DNA of 57,273 nucleotides. It comes from Candidatus Bathyarchaeia archaeon. Lineage in GTDB: Archaea; Thermoproteota; Bathyarchaeia; Bathyarchaeales; DTEX01. The translations under genes were made by a program, and so were the position numbers. This document shows positions 42,975-51,554 of this stretch, piece by piece (position 1 is the first letter of the stretch; each line of letters opens with the position of its first letter). Location of the stretch: positions 243,668 to 300,940 of the forward strand of contig JAVZNR010000001.1 of assembly GCA_038882715.1 (NCBI GenBank). The letters are read 5' to 3'. A model generated the notes under the pieces. The model saw nothing but the letters and a program-made list of their open reading frames with translations. It ran no database searches and was not told the origin of the DNA.

Positions 42975-43628
42975 TTGCCAAAATTTGAACCTATAAAAAG
43001 AAAGCCCGGCGAGTTAATTAGATCCGAGGATTGGAATAAGATTCAAGATGATATAAGGGCTGATCTAGAAAGGTTAGAGGAGGAAGTGCGGAATTTAAGA
43101 AGGTATGTGGACAGTATGACGGAAAGCGTCGTGTTAACGAATTTAGATAGCCCGACAGGTATACCATATAGGCTTGATGAGGATGTCCCCGGTGAGTCGA
43201 GCAACTATGCGTCTAGCGTTGTTGGATATATAACTAGACAGTGGGTTATTGAGAAGGGGAGGACAGGGGAAATATGCAGATTTGGAATACTATCCCACTT
43301 TGATATACTATATTATTGGTCTGGGGCAGATAATGGCGACAAAAAGACTTTAGAGATAACTCTTGAGTATGTTGATGGAACGAGGCAAGTAATAGGCGGC
43401 ATATTTATTCATGAATGGACTAAGCTGAGACCTAAAGGCTCGGATAACCCCTATATTGAGTATCTCTTATCTCCGAATGAACGCGTATGGTACAAGTATG
43501 AGCTTAGGAACCCAAATCCGGATAAAGAGGTAAGGTATATAATCTTCAGAAATATTAACGGCGAATGTACGCCGCGAATAGCTAATGTCATCCAATACGT
43601 GACTAGAATTAAACCTCTAAAAACCTGA
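42975..43628 (+). CDS. Orphan protein of the tail operon with N-terminal coiled coil
   Basis: 217 residues from a TTG start; GGGAGGAG lies just before. Residues ~16-48 (SEDWNKIQDDIRADLERLEE...) form a likely coiled coil. The remainder is beta-rich with many aromatic residues. No family is recognised. Placed after the gpI-like gene, where fibre or receptor-binding genes usually lie, so a host-contact role is possible. Confidence 0.6.
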   Translation: MPKFEPIKRKPGELIRSEDWNKIQDDIRADLERLEEEVRNLRRYVDSMTESVVLTNLDSPTGIPYRLDEDVPGESSNYASSVVGYITRQWVIEKGRTGEICRFGILSHFDILYYWSGADNGDKKTLEITLEYVDGTRQVIGGIFIHEWTKLRPKGSDNPYIEYLLSPNERVWYKYELRNPNPDKEVRYIIFRNINGECTPRIANVIQYVTRIKPLKT

Positions 43629-43656
43629 AAATAGCAGTATATGTAGGCGGTTATAA

Positions 43657-44355
43657 ATGATTGATAAAATTGAAGAGGCAATAGTTAGCGTACTGCGAGA
43701 AAATATTGAGGGGGTTCCTAAAGAGAATATAGGAATGAGAAAACCAGATCTTAGTATAGCGGTGAATTTGCCAGCAATATCAATTGTGAACGTAGAGTTT
43801 AAAATTGAAGAGATTGGAATCGGAAGATCATTCGCCACAAAAAATAATGAAGTTGAAGAGCGCTTTAGCGGAGATGGAAAAAGAGTCAATTATACTCTCA
43901 GCAGAAAACCTTTAAAACCAACTTTAATAGTGGAGCACCCTCCGGGTGAAAGAAGGTTAGAAAATGCTGACTACTTTGTAGACTATGAGAATGGGTCAAT
44001 TACTTTTCAGGTGCCGCCGGAAGAGGGCTCAAATAACATATTAGTTAGGTATCTGATTCCCGCCGAAATAAAAAGCGTAAAGCTCATCATGAAGTATCAT
44101 ATTAATGTTTGGGATGGAGATGAGCTCCGAGCAAATAAAATAACCTTTAGTATTATTGAGGCGCTGCTTAAAAGAGAGGAGGATCTTAATCTTAGGGGCG
44201 TGATGATTAAACCAACTGGTGGATTTAGTATTCCAGCGGATAAAACGCCTAAAGGAGTTTATGGAAGAACTATAGAATGTTTATTGGAGACATATATGCA
44301 GGTGGAAACCCCGCTTCCTAGAATTGAAAAAATTGAAATAAAACAGAAACGATGA
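43657..44355 (+). CDS. Tail-terminator-like protein (DUF4255/Pvc16-like by pattern)
   Basis: 232 residues. IDKIEEAIVSVLREN near the start and PAISIVNVEFKIEEI resemble the N-terminal layout of tail-terminator proteins of contractile injection systems. The middle (about 80-130) has an IVEHPPGERRLENADYFVDY unit similar in style to the gpJ repeats. Terminators cap sheath and tube at the far end. Its stop overlaps a further short frame by ATGA. Confidence 0.5.
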   Translation: MIDKIEEAIVSVLRENIEGVPKENIGMRKPDLSIAVNLPAISIVNVEFKIEEIGIGRSFATKNNEVEERFSGDGKRVNYTLSRKPLKPTLIVEHPPGERRLENADYFVDYENGSITFQVPPEEGSNNILVRYLIPAEIKSVKLIMKYHINVWDGDELRANKITFSIIEALLKREEDLNLRGVMIKPTGGFSIPADKTPKGVYGRTIECLLETYMQVETPLPRIEKIEIKQKR

Positions 44356-44558
44356 CCAGCGAGTTTACATTTTACATAATAGTCATCCCACTTCTTTATG
44401 TCGATAAATCTGGTGTGGCGAATCTCTTGGCTTTAGCTGGTAAGCACGCTAATATGTGCATAAATCTAATGTCCTCATTTTTAAGTGTTAACGCCATTCT
44501 AAACGCCTTTCTCGGAGCCAATATATTTAATTATATGGTTTGCTGTCGCTTTATTTAG
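44352..44558 (+). CDS. Short hydrophobic open frame (doubtful)
   Basis: 68 residues, overlapping the previous stop by ATGA and ending just before the pyrophosphatase gene. Two hydrophobic stretches (about 5-16, 37-58) could be membrane helices, as in a holin-like protein, but no charge pattern supports this. May be chance. Confidence 0.25.
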   Translation: MTSEFTFYIIVIPLLYVDKSGVANLLALAGKHANMCINLMSSFLSVNAILNAFLGANIFNYMVCCRFI

Positions 44559-44567
44559 GCGGTGCAT

Positions 44568-45101
44568 ATGGTTAATCTTTGGCGTGATATTTCGCCCGGC
44601 GACGATCCGCCTAATGTCGTTAATGCTGTTATTGAGGTTGTTAGCTGGTCTAGAGATAAGTACGAGTATCATAGGGAGTGGGAGGCATTCGTGCTTGACC
44701 GTGTCCTCCACTCCTCAGTTGTCTTTCCAGTCGAGTACGGTTTTATCCCGCAGACGTGGTATCATGATAATGACCCACTTGACATAATGGTTTTATCTTA
44801 TGAGCCGCTTGAGGTCGGGTGCATAGTTAAGGTTAAGCCCATAGGCGTACTAATCCTAGAGGACGAGGAGGGGGAAGATCCGAAGATCCTTTCAGTGCCG
44901 ATCAGAGACCCGAGGTTCGATGGGGTAAGAGATCTATCAGACATCCACCCGCATAAGCTGGTGGAGATAAGGGAGTTCTTTGAAGTCTATAAGAGGCTTG
45001 AGCCGAGGAAATGGGTTAAATTCAAATCGTGGGGAAACGCCGAAGAGGCAAAGAGACTAATAAATTATGCGATAAATCTCTTCAAGAGAACCTTCGGGTA
45101 A
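44568..45101 (+). CDS. ppa: Inorganic pyrophosphatase (family I)
   Basis: Hydrolyses pyrophosphate from biosynthesis. ATG at 44568 preferred over GTG 44562; GGCGGTG lies just upstream. 177 residues. EYGFIPQTW and the signature DNDPLDIMV carry the metal-binding Asp residues; RDPRFDGVRDLSDI and EVYKRLEPRKWV are further family blocks. Confidence 0.94.
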   Translation: MVNLWRDISPGDDPPNVVNAVIEVVSWSRDKYEYHREWEAFVLDRVLHSSVVFPVEYGFIPQTWYHDNDPLDIMVLSYEPLEVGCIVKVKPIGVLILEDEEGEDPKILSVPIRDPRFDGVRDLSDIHPHKLVEIREFFEVYKRLEPRKWVKFKSWGNAEEAKRLINYAINLFKRTFG

Positions 45102-45144
45102 CCTTACAATTTTTATGAGGTTAAATGAAAGATAGCGGTGAAGC

Positions 45145-45660
45145 CTAGAACCCTTCACCCTCAATGTATTTTATGAATTCTTTTAGAGCTAGAAGTGAAC
45201 CATGCGCAAACATATTTCCGCAATCTTTCAACATTCTCTTAATTTCTTCTATGCTCATGAACCTCCCCTCAGAGATCTCCTCGCTGTTCAGTTTAAATGG
45301 GCCGTTATGGCGACATAGGTAGAGCGCTGAGATCTCACGTTCAGTTTCGGAAAAACACTTAAACCTGCCTATCCACTTTAATTGGGCGTTTATGCCGAGT
45401 TCCTCCATAAGTTCTCTTCTAGCTGCCTCCTCGTAGCTCTCGCCATGTTCAACATGCCCTGATGCGGAGCAAGCGTATAGCCCGGGGTAAAGATCCTTGC
45501 TCATTGAACGCTTCTGTATGAAGATTTCGCCTTTATCATTAAGGACTATCACGTAAACAGACCTGTGAATTAGACCCCTTTTATGGCACTCGCTCCTAGA
45601 AGCCCGGCCGACAACATTATCATTCTCATCAACAACATAGAAGATTTCATCCCCGCCCAT
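45145..45660 (-). CDS. Nudix hydrolase (YfcD-like)
   Basis: 171 residues. The Nudix box is at 68-90, with the GE and REL.EELG signature residues visible (GESYEEAARRELMEELGI). The N-terminal FYVVDENDNVVGRASRSECHKRGLIHR segment resembles the YfcD/IPP-isomerase-like Nudix branch. IPP isomerase itself would need additional Cys and Glu motifs that I do not see clearly. It likely hydrolyses a nucleotide-linked or isoprenoid diphosphate; substrate unknown. It converges with ppa. Confidence 0.85.
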   Translation of the reverse strand: MGGDEIFYVVDENDNVVGRASRSECHKRGLIHRSVYVIVLNDKGEIFIQKRSMSKDLYPGLYACSASGHVEHGESYEEAARRELMEELGINAQLKWIGRFKCFSETEREISALYLCRHNGPFKLNSEEISEGRFMSIEEIKRMLKDCGNMFAHGSLLALKEFIKYIEGEGF

Positions 45661-45760
45661 GAAGACATACCACCATACTTTCGGGCTAATTAGGAGGAAT
45701 CCGGAAGCTGGAGATTTTTAATTCGCTCTTCATAAGGAGGATTGCGCGTTTACACCTTGT

Positions 45761-46840
45761 TCATAGGTGCTTGATGGAGAATTTTTCGCCTTCGTCCAGC
45801 ATCGCTAGGTAATTTTCTACTGGTATATAGTTTGTTATAGTGTTTCCTGAGCCTAGAGCGTAGCCGCCTCCGGAAGCGCACTTATTAAGTATGTCTCGAA
45901 TGTAGTCTCTAAGGGTTTCTTCTGGCATGCGTGAGAGTTTATCTACATCCGCGCCGCCTAAAATGGCTATTCTATCACCGTACTTGGCTTTAGCCTCCCA
46001 TACTGGTTCTATCTCATCCTGAAAAGAGTGCTTGGCATCTATGCCAACATAGTTTATTAGATCGTTCATCACGCTCTTAAGGTTCCCGCAGGAGTGGAGA
46101 ATGAAAGGTAAACCTCTCTTATGAGCTATCTCCACGCATTTCTTCTGCCATGGGAAAACGTATCTACGTAGGATATATGGCGAGAGAAATGTTCCCTTCT
46201 TATAGCCCATATCATCGCCCATTCTCAGCGCTATTAGTTTACCCATTTTCGCTATCTCCTCGTCAACTCTAACTATTATAGAGCCTATTTTATCAAACAT
46301 CTTTTCAACAAGGCCCCTGTCCCTATAAACCGCTCTGCAGAGCGGAACCATACCCATAAGCCAGCTCACATGCTCGAAGACCCCACCGCTCACCCCGCCT
46401 ACCACGCCCATATCCTCCGGCAGAAGCCTCTCAAGCAGCTCAAAGTAGGTTAGATCAGCCGCATTATCAGGGTCAGGCCACGGGTAGGATTCAAAGTCAT
46501 CTATAGTTTCGATCTCGCCCCTATTCTCATCTTGCCATTCTCTAATTCCCCTAGAAAATGTGGCTGTATCCTTCGCTCTAAGCCTATTTGTTCTCGGAAG
46601 GTTGAGGGGGATCTCGAAAGGAACATAGTCGTAGCCTAGCTTCCTGTAAAACTTTATTAGAGCTGATATGTGCTTCTCCTTAAGCCCAGCGTTGAGGTTG
46701 GAATTTAAGGCAGGTATAGGCTCGCCCAGAATCAGCTCCATAACCTCTTTATCCACAAAGTGCTCGTAAAAAGGTACTTTATCTGGTTCGCCTTCCCTCC
46801 TAAGAACGGTTAAAAGCCTACGATAATCCGGCTTCCTCAC
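45761..46840 (-). CDS. UroD-like methyltransferase, second copy
   Basis: 359 residues, UroD/MtaA superfamily. LHSCGNLKSVMNDLINYVG near 255 is the HxCGN zinc/thiol motif. The GGYALGSGNTITNYIPVENY end is characteristic of the many archaeal UroD-like genes found in groups lacking methyl-CoM reductase. It is clearly different from the copy at 5.9 kb, so the two probably use different methyl donors or acceptors. Confidence 0.8.
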   Translation of the reverse strand: MRKPDYRRLLTVLRREGEPDKVPFYEHFVDKEVMELILGEPIPALNSNLNAGLKEKHISALIKFYRKLGYDYVPFEIPLNLPRTNRLRAKDTATFSRGIREWQDENRGEIETIDDFESYPWPDPDNAADLTYFELLERLLPEDMGVVGGVSGGVFEHVSWLMGMVPLCRAVYRDRGLVEKMFDKIGSIIVRVDEEIAKMGKLIALRMGDDMGYKKGTFLSPYILRRYVFPWQKKCVEIAHKRGLPFILHSCGNLKSVMNDLINYVGIDAKHSFQDEIEPVWEAKAKYGDRIAILGGADVDKLSRMPEETLRDYIRDILNKCASGGGYALGSGNTITNYIPVENYLAMLDEGEKFSIKHL

Positions 46841-46898
46841 AAATTAACACCTCTAATCTAATTAAAAATATTCCTGTTAGAAACATAGGTATTTATGT

Positions 46899-47558
46899 TT
46901 ATTCTAGGCGATATTCGCTTAGCGTCTCTAAAATAACCTTTATATCCTCTCCCCCGAGCAGCGGAAAAGCCTCCATCTCACCTTTCACGGCACCTCTTTT
47001 CCTGAGCACGCCGATTCCATAGCCGTCCCTAAAGAACCTGCTAAGCGCGCCAGCCTCCACCTCTACATTATTGACTCTTCCACGATACTTCTCTCTCGGA
47101 AAAGCTGGGTGGACTGCTTCAGCAATATCCCTAACGAGACTTCTTGGGCTGAGTATAGAGAGGATTCGCCGCCCGCCGAAGTTTATGTCGAAGCACCTAT
47201 AGGCTGGAAGCATCATCTTTAAATCATCGCTAATAAAGATGTATACGCTTCCGCTTTGAGTTGGGAGGAGCCCCCTAGGCATCCCTGAAACCTTCTTTTC
47301 TGGAACATATTTTACGCCTTCCACTTGCGCTATTTCCAGCGCCTTAACAGTGACCCATTCATGCTTTATCGATACGCCTTTTAGAGCGTCAAGTTCCCAC
47401 TGATATACGTTTCCCTCCCCAATCCCGATCTCCACATGGTTGCCATAAACAGTGAATCTAACTATCGTGCTCCTGTGAAAGTTGCCCCAAGAGGAGTTTA
47501 ATAGTCCGCTTAAGATGACCTTCATCACTAGGGCAGGTATGAGCCTACCCTTAAACAT
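46899..47558 (-). CDS. Hypothetical protein downstream of the toroid-repeat gene
   Basis: 219 residues, no recognised family. The first third is mixed and includes FTVYGNHVEIGIGEGNVYQWE. The rest alternates beta strands and short helices, with ISDDLKMMLPAYRCFDINFG near 108. It abuts the preceding gene without a gap, so they are probably translated together and act together. Confidence 0.6.
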   Translation of the reverse strand: MFKGRLIPALVMKVILSGLLNSSWGNFHRSTIVRFTVYGNHVEIGIGEGNVYQWELDALKGVSIKHEWVTVKALEIAQVEGVKYVPEKKVSGMPRGLLPTQSGSVYIFISDDLKMMLPAYRCFDINFGGRRILSILSPRSLVRDIAEAVHPAFPREKYRGRVNNVEVEAGALSRFFRDGYGIGVLRKRGAVKGEMEAFPLLGGEDIKVILETLSEYRLE

Positions 47559-48443
47559 TTAAAGCCACCCTAACCCTAGAGGTGAAAGCAGCACCTTGAT
47601 CGATGATAGCGCTTGATATGTTGACTCAAAGTCCGATATGCCTAGAAATATTGATCTGCGGAACCCGCCGTTAGGGTTCTGGAACCTTGCCACAAACATC
47701 AAGGTTTCTTTAGGATAAGCGATCCTCTCCTTTAAGATCTCAAGCGATTTAATTCCAAAATAGGTGTCTTCAAGATAGGTTGGTGCGGCTCCTGGGGCAT
47801 GTGTGAAACCACCTCCAGCATACTCATGCTTTCTAATCCACTTCAATGTGTCAGCTAGTTCGCTAACATCGTAGCCTAGATTTTTTAGTGTTCCAAGAGT
47901 GTAGAATGTTGAGGCCATCTTGGATCGCTTGGCGCTTCCAAAGCTTCCATCACTATTCTTAATCCTAAATATTGCTTCAGTAATCTTCTCCGAGTCCAGC
48001 TTGATGTTAAGGGCTGTACATAGGTCGACAAGCATATACATGCTCTCAACTTCCGAGAGGGCTTCAATATCTATGGAGGGGCTTTCAAGGCTCTCTATCA
48101 ACTTGGGCAGATATTCTATGGGATCTATAGGCAGCTTCAGCGTTTTCTCCCCAAATTTTAGTAGGGATTTAATCACATAATATGCGACTTTAACCGAGTC
48201 AAAATGCCCATCCGAATGCTGTAGGCTCTTCAGGAAATTAATCGTTTTATCAACGTTAATCGGCTGGACGCCCAAAATATCCAATATATTCAGCGCGTAG
48301 AATGTGTCTTGAGCATTCGACTCCGTCCACCTACAGAACGTGTAACCTCCATCAGGGTTCTGCCGCTCAAGAATATAATCCACAATAGTATCCAAGCTAA
48401 CTAAGTCTCCTATCGAGGGCTGCAGAGCGAGCAGGGGCTTCAA
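47559..48443 (-). CDS. Prenyltransferase/terpene-cyclase-type alpha-toroid repeat protein
   Basis: 294 residues with repeated helical units carrying the motif QNPDGGYTF, QHSDGHF, NSDGSFGSAKR, AGGGFTHAPG and QNPNGGF. These are the (Q/N)xxDGGF repeats of the alpha/alpha-toroid superfamily (squalene cyclase, prenyltransferase beta subunit). The catalytic DXDD of cyclases is not seen, nor the zinc triad of prenyltransferases in full, so activity is uncertain. Start TTG at 48443. It has a long structured leader (48461-48550). Confidence 0.78.
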   Translation of the reverse strand: MKPLLALQPSIGDLVSLDTIVDYILERQNPDGGYTFCRWTESNAQDTFYALNILDILGVQPINVDKTINFLKSLQHSDGHFDSVKVAYYVIKSLLKFGEKTLKLPIDPIEYLPKLIESLESPSIDIEALSEVESMYMLVDLCTALNIKLDSEKITEAIFRIKNSDGSFGSAKRSKMASTFYTLGTLKNLGYDVSELADTLKWIRKHEYAGGGFTHAPGAAPTYLEDTYFGIKSLEILKERIAYPKETLMFVARFQNPNGGFRRSIFLGISDFESTYQALSSIKVLLSPLGLGWL

Positions 48444-48471
48444 CCCATTCCACCAGCATCTGGCGCATTAA

Positions 48472-48511
48472 GCCGCTTGCTGATAAAGTAGGAGCCATCA
48501 GCCCGCGCGGC
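48472..48511 (-). ncRNA. Structured GC-rich element in the leader of the toroid-repeat gene
   Basis: GCCGC and GCTGAT pair with ATCAGC and GCGGC, giving an 11-bp broken stem. A second hairpin (GGGTG...CACCC) lies at 48528-48545. Both stand out from A/T-rich flanks. With a TATA-like box at 48573-48583 they would form the 5' leader of the minus-strand gene, or a separate small RNA. Confidence 0.4.
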
Positions 48512-48572
48512 CAGAGCGGGCGGTTAAGGGTGGGCCCCATCACCCATTGGATAAGGAGAAAAAGAAGTCTCT

Positions 48573-48583
48573 TTTATTTAAGG
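48573..48583 (-). promoter_or_regulatory. Possible TATA box for the structured leader
   Basis: CCTTAAATAAA on the minus strand overlaps the end of the upstream 154-residue gene. Initiation near 48550 would give a leader of about 105 bases before the TTG start at 48443. Confidence 0.4.
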
Positions 48584-49042
48584 GTTTTCCTTAGCGCCTT
48601 CAACTTTCCTTAAGCATGGTAATAACGCCCTAAAGACTCGCATATTAAGGAACTGTGGGGGGTCGGGGTTTTCGATCAAATGTTTGTAGACTAAATTCTC
48701 GTCCATTTTCATTAGTCTAAGGAAAACTGGCCAATCAATAACTGTTTCAGACATGAAAGTGCGGTTTTCCCTCTTAATGACTAATATTCTGCCGCGCCTA
48801 CAGAATTTTGCAGCCTTAGGCGAAATTGTTACTGGCCAAGGAGCTGTCGATTTTGCCCTAAAACCGTTTTTAAATGGGATCTTTGCTCTCGTTAAGGCAA
48901 CGGCGTAGTATGCGTTGTCTCTAGATGGATGAACCTTCCAGTATTTTCCAGAGAGCATTGCTGAGATCAGATTCTCGATTTCGAGTCGCGTGCATCTTGG
49001 ATAAAGCCTCTTGAGGAGAGTTCTCAATTCTTCAGGCCGCAA
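48578..49042 (-). CDS. Hypothetical archaeal protein
   Basis: 154 residues, basic. The first ~45 residues are helical (RPEELRTLLKRLYPRCTRLEIENLISAML). The middle has KIPFKNGFRAKSTAPWPVTI, followed by a KAAKFCRRGRILVIKR strand. No catalytic motif known to me. The high Arg/Lys content could suit nucleic-acid binding; that is only a guess. Confidence 0.6.
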   Translation of the reverse strand: MRPEELRTLLKRLYPRCTRLEIENLISAMLSGKYWKVHPSRDNAYYAVALTRAKIPFKNGFRAKSTAPWPVTISPKAAKFCRRGRILVIKRENRTFMSETVIDWPVFLRLMKMDENLVYKHLIENPDPPQFLNMRVFRALLPCLRKVEGAKENP

Positions 49043-49260
49043 TGCTGATCACCGTTGTCGCTAATCCCACGGCTTCCCTTTCCCGAGACTTTACCGCTCT
49101 TTTCATTAGATTGCATTTTAATTATATTAAGAATAATTTCAGTCTTGCTGAGGTTTAAATTTGCCAAAAACAGTCAATAAACTCGCGTGGAACGTTGCTT
49201 GTCGTCATTCTGATGTGTTACCGTTTTAATGTTAAGGGCTTTAGAGAAGTTAAGGCTTAG

Positions 49261-49848
49261 TCATAAATTTTCGCTGATGATCCAATCTAGCAGCTTTTTA
49301 GGTGGCACCTTTCTTCTCTCGGCCTCCCTTAGTATTTCACCATGCTCTTTAAGGGCTCTGCTTAAGGCGAGGAGTTCTCTTTTAATGGCGTTTTCCGAGT
49401 AGCCGAATTCCCTTAAAATATCCTTCATGGGCATATTCCAGCGGGTTGCCATGGTGCAGTCCCCGTTAATCTCTATTGAGAAGTCGCCTAAGGATGGATC
49501 TGTTCCGCTCTTCCACCAGAATGGCCAAACCCTGCAGATCAGCGGCCTATAGTCTCCAAGCCTACAGCCCCTACCGTGCAGTAGGGCTATACACGAACCA
49601 TTTATAAACCTTGTTTGGAGGCGATAGTGGGCGCCATCCCAAAAATAGTATATTTGATTCATCTCCGGATCCAGTAAGTGGTGAAGGTATATTGCTGGAA
49701 TCACATCCACCTCAACTATAATCTTCACATCTTCCATAGAATAACTCTTCAGCAGTAGACGGAGGTCTTCGGCTAAAATGAAGGGGCGACAGCAACTGCA
49801 ACACCCAAGCCCAAGGGAAGCACAATGTAGACAGAGAACATGAGTCAC
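49261..49848 (-). CDS. YkgJ-type cysteine-cluster protein
   Basis: 195 residues with the cysteine pattern of the YkgJ/CxxCxxCC family. CLHCASLGLGCCSCC at the N-terminus (6-20) is followed by GCRLGDYRPLICRVWPFW near 97-114 and a later single C at ~133. Proteins of this family probably bind a metal or an Fe-S cluster; the biological role is unknown. The last third is helical and charged. Runs as a single gene with the 5' end facing a non-coding stretch. Confidence 0.75.
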   Translation of the reverse strand: MTHVLCLHCASLGLGCCSCCRPFILAEDLRLLLKSYSMEDVKIIVEVDVIPAIYLHHLLDPEMNQIYYFWDGAHYRLQTRFINGSCIALLHGRGCRLGDYRPLICRVWPFWWKSGTDPSLGDFSIEINGDCTMATRWNMPMKDILREFGYSENAIKRELLALSRALKEHGEILREAERRKVPPKKLLDWIISENL

Positions 49849-50210
49849 ACATTTAGTCTCAGACGTAGTGCGGATACCCCCAGAGACAGGGGCGCTTCAG
49901 GATGCTTTAGGATAGAAGAGAAACAAGTTAAACCTATAAAGCTTTTGCTAAATTAATGCTATCTACACTTTAAAGTTAATTAGGATGTTTTGCAACCAAT
50001 TAATGGTTTAAGATCCCCAGATGGGAAGAAGAGCCTTAAAGGCGATTGAGCACATGTCTAAAAGAGGCGTTCGTGAAACATGTAAAGGATTACGAAGCTT
50101 CAAGAGAAAGGAAGCGATGCGGTTAACCAACACAGCGCTCAAACGCTTAAGCAGCATGTTTTGCTCAGTTTACCCTATGTTCAAATGTTCTAGCTGGAGG
50201 GTTTTAAACC
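49849..50210 (+). other. 362-base stretch without a convincing gene
   Basis: A/T-rich. A 68-codon frame (50021-50227) starts directly after a stop, is very basic and overlaps the transporter start; I do not accept it as a gene. GGAGG at about 50195-50199 serves as the ribosome site of the next gene. Confidence 0.5.
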
Positions 50211-51443
50211 GTGACGCTGATCTCTAGACCGAGCTTCGCGAAGACGCTTAAACAATCGGTGATGGCATACGCGTTCAACATATTTGGAATATTTGCTGGA
50301 ACACTCATCGCATATTACTCTGAGCTCTTTCAGGCTGCGCCATGGGCCATAGTGATCTACCCTCCAATACTAAGTGCGCGTGGGGTTATAGGCGGCTTAT
50401 TTTGCGGAAGGTTGAGCACCGCCCTCCATCTTGGCACAGTTAAACCCCGTTTTTTTGAGAACACAAAAGACTTCTATCTGCTTTTCCAAGCGATAGTTTT
50501 CTTAACGTTCGAGGCGAGCGTATTTATGGCTTTGGTGGCCGTTCTCTTTGGAATAGTTTATCGCGGTGCGCTTATTAGTGAATTGTGGAGCATGGTAAAC
50601 GTGCTTATGGCGACTATGGCTTTATCCCTGCTGGTTATTTCCCCGCTCACTCTAGCAGTCTCCTTTATCTCCTTCAAGCATGGTTTAGACCCGGACATAA
50701 TTTTGTACCCTGTAGAATCCACCACCGCAGACCTGCTTATAACAGTAATCTACATTTTTATGCTTCACATCCATATTCTCTACGGCTCATTCTGGCAGCA
50801 TCTTCTCCTCATCACAAATTCGGCTCTAATATTTTCAGCAACCTATATACTCGCCAAAAACATACATGAACAAGAGTTCATCAAAACTTTAAGGGAATCC
50901 CTGCTAACCCTAATAATAGTCTCTTTTATAATCAATGTTGCCGGAGCATTTTTAGGGAGAATCGACGAGATTATACGTGAGAAACAAGGTGTTTATGAAG
51001 TTTACCCCGTCTACGTTGTTTATCCCGCTTTAATCGACACTATAGGCGATGTCGGCGCCGTCGTTGGCTCAACAGCCACAACGAAGCTGGCTCTAGGCAC
51101 CTTAAAGGCTTCATTTGCCTCGATAAAAGATCATTTTTCGGAGATTTCAGGCGCCTGGACAGCATCCCTAATAATGTATTTCATCTACTCCGTTTTAGCT
51201 CTCACGGTGATCGGGGCGCTGCATCCCTTAAACGTCGCAAGGTTTTCTCTACTCTTATTCACAGTTAATATTTTAGCCGCAGTGCTAATCATCTTAGTCT
51301 CCTACTCTGTGGCAATCATAACCTATAAGAAAGGTTTAGATCCAGACAACTTCGAGATACCTGTTGAAAGCTCCTTAGCCGACGCTTTGACAACAATCTC
51401 CCTACTAACAGCCCTGATTCTATGGGGTTTAATCTGGCCTTAA
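50211..51443 (+). CDS. MgtE/SLC41-type divalent cation transporter
   Basis: 410 residues with about ten hydrophobic helices arranged as two similar halves. Each half ends in the same motif: GLDPDIILYPVESTTADL near 165 and GLDPDNFEIPVESSLADAL near 382. The YPPILSARGVIGGLFCGRL segment near 49 and YPALIDTIGDVGAVVGSTA near 280 hold the ion-path Gly/Pro/Asp motif of MgtE. No CBS or N-terminal regulatory domain is present, as in SLC41-type members. It probably moves magnesium or another divalent ion. Confidence 0.85.
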   Translation: MTLISRPSFAKTLKQSVMAYAFNIFGIFAGTLIAYYSELFQAAPWAIVIYPPILSARGVIGGLFCGRLSTALHLGTVKPRFFENTKDFYLLFQAIVFLTFEASVFMALVAVLFGIVYRGALISELWSMVNVLMATMALSLLVISPLTLAVSFISFKHGLDPDIILYPVESTTADLLITVIYIFMLHIHILYGSFWQHLLLITNSALIFSATYILAKNIHEQEFIKTLRESLLTLIIVSFIINVAGAFLGRIDEIIREKQGVYEVYPVYVVYPALIDTIGDVGAVVGSTATTKLALGTLKASFASIKDHFSEISGAWTASLIMYFIYSVLALTVIGALHPLNVARFSLLLFTVNILAAVLIILVSYSVAIITYKKGLDPDNFEIPVESSLADALTTISLLTALILWGLIWP

Positions 51444-51554
51444 AAACATTGAAGTTTCATCTTCAGTTTCAGAAAGCAGCCTAGTGCTGGCAGGAGCAAA
51501 ATTTTCTTTACAGGTTCTCCTAGACATACATTTAAATTGGAGCCGTTAAGCTAG

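Noticed and set aside
34088-44560. Integrated virus or plasmid with attachment repeats
   Set aside because: No integrase, replication or capsid gene and no copy of the tRNA-Asn 3' end found beyond the operon.
50021-50227. 68-codon basic frame before the MgtE-like gene
   Set aside because: Starts right after a stop, no ribosome site, overlaps the real start of the transporter, no motif.
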